A stretch of DNA of 13,186 bases. It comes from Bacteroidales bacterium UBA5266. GTDB lineage: Bacteria; Bacteroidota; Bacteroidia; Bacteroidales; WCHB1-69. This document shows positions 6,348 through 13,186 of this stretch, piece after piece. Made by a program: the position numbers and the translations under genes. Numbering within the stretch: position 1 is the first letter of the stretch; every line of letters begins with the position of its first letter. The notes under the pieces are model-generated. The model was not told the DNA's origin, made no database searches, and worked only from the letters and a program-made list of their open reading frames with translations. The stretch is from contig DHTG01000074.1 of the NCBI GenBank assembly GCA_002411545.1, positions 24,602 to 37,787 of the forward strand, given 5' to 3'.

Positions 6348-6396
6348 CATTAATTTTTTGTGAAAATTAATATTATAATGTAACTTAAATTTTAGT

Positions 6397-6591
6397 ATTG
6401 TCTGATAAGATTCAACAGATTCTTCGCTTCGCTCAAAATGAAAGCTTTACATGTTGTTGAGGTTAGTTAAGGGCTTACTTTGCAACAGAGCCGTAAAACA
6501 AGCCCTTAGCCCCCATTTTTATCTTTAAAATTGTTGTCATCCTGAGCGTAACGAAGAATCTTAAACAATATAGGAATTTTTATCGGACAAT
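6397..6591. mobile_element. MITE-like element with nested inverted repeats
   Basis: This is a 195-base non-coding element. Its ends, ATTGTCTGATAA (6397-6408) and TTATCGGACAAT (6580-6591), are reverse complements with one mismatch in 12. The trinucleotide AGT abuts both ends (6394-6396 and 6592-6594), a possible 3-base target duplication, although so short a match is weak evidence. Inside lies a second inverted pair, AGATTCTTCGCTTCGCTCA (6417-6435) with TGAGCGTAACGAAGAATCT (6543-6561), matching at 17 of 19. The innermost pair is at 6466-6510. The GAAGAATCT/CTGAGCG sequence resembles a family of short repeats often seen between genes in Bacteroidetes genomes (from memory). The element encodes no transposase, so it would need one supplied elsewhere. 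It ends 28 bases before the macroglobulin start codon. Confidence 0.65.
6466..6510. repeat. Inner hairpin of the MITE-like element
   Basis: GTTAAGGGCTT (6466-6476) and AAGCCCTTAGC (6500-6510) are reverse complements at 10 of 11 positions with a 23-base loop. The core TAAGGGCTT/AAGCCCTTA is perfect. Transcribed as RNA, this GC-richer stem would be the stable core of a long stem-loop formed by the whole element. Confidence 0.6.
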
Positions 6592-6619
6592 AGTGATTAA
6601 ATTAAAAAAATAAATAAAG

Positions 6620-9600
6620 ATGAAAAAAATAAAAGACGTAAAATGTATTGCTTGTTTGATTGTGTTGAGTATTCTTATTTGTTCATGCAATAGAACGAAA
6701 GAAATAACTCCTTCCTTTGAATTTGCTCCATATATCAGTGCGTATACCGGTGGAATTATATCTTCCGGATCAGGCATTCGAATAGAGTTCACCCAAGAAC
6801 AAAGTTTCGTAACACTTGATAAAGAATTAGAAGAAAATTATTTTTCTTTTACCCCTTCTTTAAAAGGAAAAGTTCGTTGGATAAATAATAAAACCATAGA
6901 ATTTTTGCCAGATTCCGGTAGTTTAATTTCCGGTAAACTTTACAATGCTACTTTTCATTTGGGAAAATTAATGAAAGTTGATAAAAAATTCAGATCTTTC
7001 AAATTTTCATTTCGAGTGTTAGAACGTTCTTTTTCGTTGGAAACAAAAGGAATAGAGGTCTTTTCCGACAATCCTGACAATGTGAATGTAATAGGAGAGT
7101 TGTGTCTCAGCGACATTGTATCGATAGAAGCAGCTACAGCCATGATAAGCGCTTCTTATAATGGTAAATTATTACACCCTTTGTTAGAAAGTACAGACGA
7201 TCCTTTTGTGTTTACATTTATAGTAAAAGATATTGCTAAAGCTTCACATTCATCTACATTGCAAATTTTTGCCAATGGCAAAGTAATTGGATGTAAACAA
7301 AACAGTAATGTGGAAGTGAAAATACCCGGTAAAAATGATTTTGCTTTTTATTCTGCCAAATTAATTACAAATCCAGAAAATGGTATTCGTTTGTATTTTA
7401 CCGAAGCTGTCTCCGAATTACAAAATTTGGAAGGCTTAATACATTTTAATAAGATTCAAAATTATGTCATGCAAATACATAATAATATGGTGGATGTGTA
7501 CTTTATGCATGATCCTCAAGTACAAGATATCAGAGTCGATATTGATAAAGGCTTGAGAAATACACAGGAGAATCAATTGGAAGAAAATGTAAGTTTTTCG
7601 TTACATGTTCAAGTACCGGCTCCGGAAATAAAACTTTTTTCAAAAGGAACCATAATGCCCGATTCCAAAAATTTGATTATCCCTTTTAAAACCGTTAGTC
7701 TACAATCAGTAGATGTCCGAATTATACGAATTTATGAAACTAATATTTTGATGTATCTCCAAAACAATCGATTAGAAGCATCTAAATACAATACTTACGA
7801 TTTAAAACGAGCCGGTCGTCTGATTTATAAAAAGAAATTATTATTACAGTCGCATCCATCCAAATCAGCAAACGAATGGCAAAATTATTCCATCGATCTT
7901 CAACATCTCATCAAACAAGAACCCGGAGCTATTTACAGGGTGGAATTTTCTTTTTCATATGAGGATGCTTCAACTCCCTTTAACAATAAGAAAAAAAATG
8001 ACTATACAAAAGGGACTATGGTAAGTTTAGTTGACGGGAAGTTAAGTGAATCGGAAGAAGAAAAATGGGATAGCCCATATGGTTACTATAATTATGACAA
8101 TGATTTCAATTGGGAAGTGTATCGTTGGAACGAAAGAGACAATCCGTATCATCCTACCTATTATATGATTGATGATAGAGTAGAAGTGATGCATGTGTTG
8201 GCATCGAATGTAGGAATCGTTTCAAAATCCAATGCTGATAACACTCATTGGGTAACAGTTACCAACTTATTAAATGCTGAGCCCATAGCCAATGCGGAGG
8301 TTACTTTTTATAGTTATCAACTACAGGTATTGGGAACGGCAAAAACAGATAAAAATGGTTTTGCTATTGTTAAAACAAAGAATAAACCCTTTGTCGTTAC
8401 AGCCCGTATCGATAAAGAGAACGCTTTTTTACGTTTGGTAGATGGAGAAGAAAACGCTTTAAATCGTTTTGATGTCGGCGGTTCGAAGATAAACAAAGGA
8501 TTGAAAGGTTTTATATATGGAGAAAGGGGGGTGTGGCGTCCGGGCGACACCTTGTTTCTATCGTTTATACTAAAAGACCCGGAAAAGAAAATTCCTTCTA
8601 ACCACCCTGTTATTCTTGAATTTTATAATCCCAGAGGTCAATTTGTGTATAAAATCATCAAAACAAACGGCATTAATGGTTTCTATACCTTTCAAATTCC
8701 TACCGGTCAAAATGATCCCACCGGTATTTGGAATGCCTATATCAAAGTAGGAGGTGTTAGCTTTCATAAATCGCTCCGTATTGAAACAATAAAACCGAAT
8801 CGTTTGAAAATAAACCTGAAAGTGCCGGGTAAGAAATTGATAGTTACAAAGGATGGTGTTCCCCTACAGATATACGCTGCTTGGCTTACAGGCCTTAAGG
8901 CGGAAAATTTAAAAACAAAAGTTGAAATGACCTTATCCAATCGTAAAACCACATTTAAAGGCTTTAAAGATTTTGTATTTACCAATCCGGCAGCCGGTTT
9001 TCAGACCTATACTTTTGTGGCATATCAGGGTGTTTTAGATGCTGAAGGCAAAACAAGTTTTAATCTACAAACACCCGTATCAGCCGATATGCCGGGCATG
9101 ATGAGTGCTCAATTGCTGTGTCGTGTATTTGAACCAGGTGGTGATGCCAGCATGTATGTAGAGACTCTCCCTTTTTCTCCTTTCTCAACCTATGTAGGCA
9201 TTAATTTCAACAATGATAAGACATTTATCGAAACCGATGTCGATAAGATATTTAATGTTGTAACCCTAAATCAGGACGGTAAATTAGTCGATAATGCAGA
9301 TTTGGAATATAAAATTTATAAAATTCAATGGAATTGGTGGTGGGAAAACAACGATGAAAATCTGAGCTCGTATATTAATAATACGAATTTGAAACCTCTT
9401 AGCAGCGGCAAACTCAAAACAACAAATGGGAAAGCAGCTATCAAGTTTCGGATCAATTATCCGGAGTGGGGAAGGTATTTTGTGTATGTAAAGGATAGAA
9501 AGGGTCAACATGCCAGCGGAGGTGTTGTGTATGTAGATTGGCCCGAATGGAGAGGAAGGTCAAAACGAGAAGACCCCTCAGGGATAAAAATGTTGACATT

Positions 9601-12190
9601 TTCTACGGATAAAACAAGTTATGAAAACGGTGAAACTGCTACCATCATATTACCCATTGCTGCCGGCGGCAAAGCCTTGGTAGCTATAGAAAATGGGTCC
9701 CAAGTATTGCACAGAGAATGGATAGAATCTGCCTCGAAAGGGGATACTAAATATCAATTTAAAATCACTGAAGAAATGGCTCCCAATGTGTATGTGCATA
9801 TTACATTTTTACAAGCGCATGCACAAACCATCAACGACTTGCCTATTCGTATGTATGGGGTGATCCCTGTTTTTGTAAATAATAAGCAAACAAAACTCTT
9901 ACCTGAATTGATAATTCCTTCGATTGTCAGACCGGAACAGTCATTCAGCATTAAAGTGAAAGAAAAAAATGGAAAAGCGATGACCTATACCTTAGCCATT
10001 GTGGACGATGGACTGCTCGACTTGACTAATTTCAAAACTCCCGATCCGTGGTCTGAATTTTATGCTCGAGAAGCTTTGGGCATACGCACGTGGGATATGT
10101 ATGATGATGTAATTGGTGCGTATTCCGGTAATTACGGCATGTTGTTCACGATCGGTGGTGACGCCGCTCTCAAACCCGCTAATGCAAAAGCCAATCGTTT
10201 TAAACCGGTGGTTCGCTTTTTGGGTCCTTTTGTGCTAAAAAAAGGAGAAATGAAAATACATACGGTGAAACTACCTCCTTATATGGGTTCTATTCGAGTA
10301 ATGCTCATTGCCGGCCAAGATGCTGCCTATGGCAATGCCGAGAAAACAATTTTCGTTCGCTCTCCCTTGATGGTGCTTTCGTCTTTGCCCAGAGTAGTAA
10401 GTATTAATGAACAAATAGAATTGCCCGTCAATGTATTTGCTATGGAAAAAAGCGTTAAGAAAGTCGATGTTACAATACGTACTACCGGTAAATTAAAAAT
10501 CGCTGGAAAAGCAACGCAAAGCACAACCTTTACGACTACAGGCGATAAGCTCGTTTATTTTACATTACAATCGGGAGGACAAACCGGGATAGAGAAAATT
10601 ACCGTAATAGCAAAAGCGAATGGTATGGTTTCAAGTGAAATCATTGAGTTGGATGTCCGCAATCCTAATCCTCCGATTTTGACAACGAAAAATAAACTGC
10701 TTAATGCCGGTGAAGAAGTAGATTTGCCCTATGTGCTTGAAAATAACTATAATGGAAATTGGTTAAAGCTCGAAGCTTCACGTATCCCCTTTGTTGACAT
10801 TAGTCGACGCCTCGATTTTATTTTTACTTATTCTCATTATTGTTCCGAACAACTTATTTCTACCGCTTTCCCTTTGTTATACGCCTTGCAACTTGATAAA
10901 AATACACAAGATGCGGAAAAAATTAAAAAGCATGTCAACGAAAGTATTTCTCAATTATATGCACGTCAGCTTACTAACGGAGGCTTCAGTTTCTGGCCCG
11001 GTCAACAGCAAGTCAATACATGGGTGACTTCTTATGCAGGTAATTTCTTAATTATTGCCAAAGAAAAAGGCTATGAAGTAAACCAAACGGTTATTAATAA
11101 GTGGATTGCTTACCAGCGAAAAGCAGCTAAGGAATGGAAAGCAACTTCCCAGCGAGGCAATAATTATATGTATGATCAGGAAGATTTTGAACAGGCATAC
11201 CGACTATATACCTTAGCTATGGCAAATGCAGCAGAAATGGGAGCCATGAATCGTTTGAAAGAACGAAAAGATTTATCCATTCAAGCCAAATGGCGACTGG
11301 CAGCTGCTTATGCAATATGTGGAAAAACTAAAATCGGAAACGATATGGTTTTTAATGTTACTAAAACCATCAATCCCTATTCATCCAAAAATACTACTTT
11401 CGGATCTTCGGACAGAGATGAAGCCATGATTTTAGAAGCCATGATTTTGTTGGGTAAACTCAACGATGCTTTTCAACAAGCAAAAAAAGTGTCTGAAAAC
11501 TTGAGAAACGAAAGTACCTTTTCAACACAATCGACAGCCTATGCCTTGATAGCCATGGGTTGCTTTGCCGAGAAAATGGCAGGAAATTTACAGTTCGATT
11601 GGACCGTCAATGGGGTGAACCAAGAAACCGTGAAAACCGCTAATGTAATGTTTACAAAATCCTTGAAACCTTATCCACTCAAAGGAAGTGTGCATATTAA
11701 AAATCGCGGAACCAAAAGCATCTACGTATCTCTTATCTCAAAAACAGTTCCTTTTGTCGATAATAGACCTTCCATTAATCACAAATTAAAGGTAGAAGTG
11801 ATGTATACATCGATGGATGGAAAAAAAATTGATGTTGCAAAATTAAAACAAGGAACCGATTTTATGGCAATTATAAGAATTTATAATACCGATTTAACGC
11901 AAGATTATACAAATTTGGCTTTGACGCATATCTTGCCTTCCGGTTGGGAAATATTGAATGAAAGAATGTTGCAAGCGGAAACCGGAAACACTTATACCTA
12001 TCAAGATATTAGAGATGACAGGGTGTTAACCTATTTTGATTTGCAACGAGGAAAATCCATCGTTGTTAAAGTGAGATTACAAGCGACCTACTGTGGTTCA
12101 TTCTTATTGCCTGCTATTTTATGTGAATCCATGTATCATGCCAACGCCCAAGCTCGTACTGCAGCAGGCAGGGTAATGGTTGTGAAATAA
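6620..12190 (+). CDS. Bacterial alpha-2-macroglobulin lipoprotein with thioester motif
   Basis: This is a 1856-residue protein of the alpha-2-macroglobulin family, thought to sit in the periplasm and trap proteases covalently. A signal peptide ends in LICSC, with Cys23 as the likely lipid anchor. Regions in order: an Ig-like (Big_5-type) segment at about 36-115; several macroglobulin-type domains; the MG2-type block GERGVWRPGDTL at about 634-645; a typical bacterial segment around LAIVDDGLLDLTNFKTPDPW at about 1126-1145; the A2M block with RFLGPFVLKKGE at about 1184-1275; the thioester motif CSEQ at 1408-1411; and a helical thioester domain to about 1690, followed by a C-terminal domain. The CxEQ motif is intact, so the protein should form the reactive thioester. 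It is somewhat longer than E. coli YfhM (about 1650 residues). The start follows an A-rich leader without Shine-Dalgarno. pbpC follows 19 bases after the stop, the usual partner arrangement. Confidence 0.95.
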   Translation: MKKIKDVKCIACLIVLSILICSCNRTKEITPSFEFAPYISAYTGGIISSGSGIRIEFTQEQSFVTLDKELEENYFSFTPSLKGKVRWINNKTIEFLPDSGSLISGKLYNATFHLGKLMKVDKKFRSFKFSFRVLERSFSLETKGIEVFSDNPDNVNVIGELCLSDIVSIEAATAMISASYNGKLLHPLLESTDDPFVFTFIVKDIAKASHSSTLQIFANGKVIGCKQNSNVEVKIPGKNDFAFYSAKLITNPENGIRLYFTEAVSELQNLEGLIHFNKIQNYVMQIHNNMVDVYFMHDPQVQDIRVDIDKGLRNTQENQLEENVSFSLHVQVPAPEIKLFSKGTIMPDSKNLIIPFKTVSLQSVDVRIIRIYETNILMYLQNNRLEASKYNTYDLKRAGRLIYKKKLLLQSHPSKSANEWQNYSIDLQHLIKQEPGAIYRVEFSFSYEDASTPFNNKKKNDYTKGTMVSLVDGKLSESEEEKWDSPYGYYNYDNDFNWEVYRWNERDNPYHPTYYMIDDRVEVMHVLASNVGIVSKSNADNTHWVTVTNLLNAEPIANAEVTFYSYQLQVLGTAKTDKNGFAIVKTKNKPFVVTARIDKENAFLRLVDGEENALNRFDVGGSKINKGLKGFIYGERGVWRPGDTLFLSFILKDPEKKIPSNHPVILEFYNPRGQFVYKIIKTNGINGFYTFQIPTGQNDPTGIWNAYIKVGGVSFHKSLRIETIKPNRLKINLKVPGKKLIVTKDGVPLQIYAAWLTGLKAENLKTKVEMTLSNRKTTFKGFKDFVFTNPAAGFQTYTFVAYQGVLDAEGKTSFNLQTPVSADMPGMMSAQLLCRVFEPGGDASMYVETLPFSPFSTYVGINFNNDKTFIETDVDKIFNVVTLNQDGKLVDNADLEYKIYKIQWNWWWENNDENLSSYINNTNLKPLSSGKLKTTNGKAAIKFRINYPEWGRYFVYVKDRKGQHASGGVVYVDWPEWRGRSKREDPSGIKMLTFSTDKTSYENGETATIILPIAAGGKALVAIENGSQVLHREWIESASKGDTKYQFKITEEMAPNVYVHITFLQAHAQTINDLPIRMYGVIPVFVNNKQTKLLPELIIPSIVRPEQSFSIKVKEKNGKAMTYTLAIVDDGLLDLTNFKTPDPWSEFYAREALGIRTWDMYDDVIGAYSGNYGMLFTIGGDAALKPANAKANRFKPVVRFLGPFVLKKGEMKIHTVKLPPYMGSIRVMLIAGQDAAYGNAEKTIFVRSPLMVLSSLPRVVSINEQIELPVNVFAMEKSVKKVDVTIRTTGKLKIAGKATQSTTFTTTGDKLVYFTLQSGGQTGIEKITVIAKANGMVSSEIIELDVRNPNPPILTTKNKLLNAGEEVDLPYVLENNYNGNWLKLEASRIPFVDISRRLDFIFTYSHYCSEQLISTAFPLLYALQLDKNTQDAEKIKKHVNESISQLYARQLTNGGFSFWPGQQQVNTWVTSYAGNFLIIAKEKGYEVNQTVINKWIAYQRKAAKEWKATSQRGNNYMYDQEDFEQAYRLYTLAMANAAEMGAMNRLKERKDLSIQAKWRLAAAYAICGKTKIGNDMVFNVTKTINPYSSKNTTFGSSDRDEAMILEAMILLGKLNDAFQQAKKVSENLRNESTFSTQSTAYALIAMGCFAEKMAGNLQFDWTVNGVNQETVKTANVMFTKSLKPYPLKGSVHIKNRGTKSIYVSLISKTVPFVDNRPSINHKLKVEVMYTSMDGKKIDVAKLKQGTDFMAIIRIYNTDLTQDYTNLALTHILPSGWEILNERMLQAETGNTYTYQDIRDDRVLTYFDLQRGKSIVVKVRLQATYCGSFLLPAILCESMYHANAQARTAAGRVMVVK

Positions 12191-12209
12191 GTACTTTTTT
12201 ATCGAAGGT

Positions 12210-13186
12210 ATGAGAAAGAAAATCATAGAAGGAATTAAGAAATTTACAAAAAAAAAGAAGGGAATTATTCTTCTTTTAATCTTGATAATTCTTGTTTTTT
12301 ACTTTTTTATTTTACCTTTTCGTTTGTTTGACGTGCCTTATAGTACGGTAGTAAAAGACAGACAGGGTGAAGTACTGGGTGTGCGACTTGCTTCCGATGG
12401 ACAATGGCGTTTCCCTGAAGGGGAAAAAGTGCCTGATAAATTTCGGAGCTGTATTATTACTTATGAAGATCAATGGTTTTATTTTCATCTTGGTATCAAT
12501 CCTGTGTCTGTTTGTCGTGCCTTGTATCAAAACATAAAAGCCGGACGGGTAGTCAGTGGTGCCAGTACCCTAAGCATGCAATGTGTGCGTATGGCAAGAA
12601 AAAAACAAAGAACATTAAAAGAGAAAATTGTCGAAATGCTTTTGTCTATTCGTTTGGAAACCAGGTATTCAAAAAAGGAGATTTTGTCAATGTATGCTTC
12701 TCATGCTCCTTTCGGTGGAAATGTGGTAGGTATTGAGGCGGCTTCTTGGCGTTATTTTAACCACCGGGCCTCCGATTTATCGTGGGCTGAAGCAGCTACC
12801 TTGGCAGTATTGCCCAATGCCCCTGCATTGATACACCTATCGCGTAATCAAGGATTATTACTTAAAAAACGCAATGTATTGTTGAAAAAATTGTATCAAA
12901 AAGAACGCATTACCTCTACCGAATATGAACTTGCTTTGGCTGAAAATCTGCCTCAAAATTTGTACCCTTTGCCCCAGTTAGCACCACATCTGGTAACGTA
13001 TTTTTATCTTACACAGCAAGGAAATCACATACAATCTACTATTGATAAAAATAAACAAATAGAGTTGGAAAATATATTGAATCAATGGAATGAAGATTTC
13101 TTAAAAAAGGATATACGTCATTTGGCTGCTATGATTGTGGATTTACATACCAATGAAGTGATAGCGTATTGCGGAAATGTAAATTA
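12210..13186 (+). CDS. pbpC: Penicillin-binding protein 1C, 3' end beyond the window
   Basis: The first 325 residues are present, and the frame is open to the window edge. The protein has a basic N-terminus, one membrane helix (about 19-36) and a GT51 glycosyltransferase domain (about 55-230) that polymerises lipid II into glycan strands in the periplasm. Its motifs are EDQWFYFHLGIN (86-97, with catalytic Glu86), SGASTLSMQ (116-124), RTLKEKIVEMLLSIRLE (134-150), KKEILSMY (155-162) and APFGGNVVGIEAASWRYF (166-183). The HAPFGGN form is typical of PBP1C. A linker leads to the start of the transpeptidase domain (LAAMIVDLHTNEVIAYCGN, about 305-323). The transpeptidase active-site serine is not reached. 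The ATG at 12210 is 19 bases after the macroglobulin stop, so the two genes are almost certainly co-transcribed. Confidence 0.95.
   Translation, partial: MRKKIIEGIKKFTKKKKGIILLLILIILVFYFFILPFRLFDVPYSTVVKDRQGEVLGVRLASDGQWRFPEGEKVPDKFRSCIITYEDQWFYFHLGINPVSVCRALYQNIKAGRVVSGASTLSMQCVRMARKKQRTLKEKIVEMLLSIRLETRYSKKEILSMYASHAPFGGNVVGIEAASWRYFNHRASDLSWAEAATLAVLPNAPALIHLSRNQGLLLKKRNVLLKKLYQKERITSTEYELALAENLPQNLYPLPQLAPHLVTYFYLTQQGNHIQSTIDKNKQIELENILNQWNEDFLKKDIRHLAAMIVDLHTNEVIAYCGNVN

Larger units (their letters stand above)
5948..6396. other. AT-rich divergent intergenic region without a visible gene
   Basis: This is the non-mobile part of the 672-base gap between the HsdR-N-like gene (- strand) and the alpha-2-macroglobulin gene (+ strand). 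I see no convincing protein-coding frame and no tRNA. It holds a candidate promoter on each strand and a perfect inverted repeat, listed separately. Roughly 140 bases between the two, about 6130-6270, contain several T-rich runs and no element I can name. A small RNA cannot be excluded. Confidence 0.6.

Noticed and set aside
6417..6561. CRISPR array or phage attachment site
   Set aside because: The repeats are inverted and nested rather than direct and evenly spaced, and no integrase or cas gene is near. A MITE/REP-like element explains them better.
6955..10524. Several open frames of 60-80 codons on the - strand inside the macroglobulin gene
   Set aside because: They lie wholly within a strongly supported coding region, show no family motifs and have no promoter-like boxes. 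They are shadow frames.
12312..12736. Open frames on both strands overlapping pbpC
   Set aside because: The pbpC frame carries all GT51 motifs in order across this stretch, so the other frames are shadows.

Overview
The window looks like chromosomal DNA from a Bacteroidetes bacterium, probably Bacteroidales. The DNA is AT-rich and the genes lack Shine-Dalgarno sequences. Several upstream regions carry TAnnTTTG boxes, which match the Bacteroidetes -7 promoter element. The gene content fits too: lipoproteins with Cys-acidic N-termini, a short HsdR-N-type protein, and an alpha-2-macroglobulin/PBP1C pair. I found no rRNA, tRNA, CRISPR array or complete insertion sequence.

Region 1 (1-2317, + strand) is a cassette of four small genes. 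Two are paralogous cysteine-rich lipoproteins (72-584 and 1802-2317). They align over 170 residues without a gap at about 56% identity by hand count and share eight cysteines. Between them lie a two-helix membrane protein with a soluble C-terminal domain (599-1117) and a small conserved protein with a CCPPFDP start and a CPKC motif near its end (1148-1636). The promoter-proximal sequence TTTGCCTC(G/A)TAAA is also repeated upstream of both lipoprotein genes. None of the four genes has a function I can assign with certainty.

Region 2 (2480-5947, - strand) holds three genes read right to left: a stand-alone HsdR-N/PD-(D/E)XK-type protein, a sugar-phosphate-type nucleotidyltransferase, and the potassium transporter Kup. 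Candidate -7 boxes precede each gene, so they may be transcribed separately as well as together. The convergent gap at 2318-2479 carries a possible hairpin terminator.

Region 3 (5948-6619) is a 672-base divergent intergenic region. It contains candidate promoters on both strands and a perfect 9-bp inverted repeat followed by a T-rich tract. It also contains a 195-bp non-coding element (6397-6591) with 12-bp terminal inverted repeats, nested internal inverted repeats and possible 3-bp flanking duplications. This looks like a MITE, and it sits between the best candidate promoter and the alpha-2-macroglobulin gene.

Region 4 (6620-13186, + strand) carries a very large periplasmic alpha-2-macroglobulin lipoprotein with an intact CSEQ thioester motif. 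It is followed 19 bases later by pbpC (penicillin-binding protein 1C), which runs off the window. The pairing is well known in other bacteria: the macroglobulin is thought to trap foreign proteases while PBP1C repairs or makes peptidoglycan.
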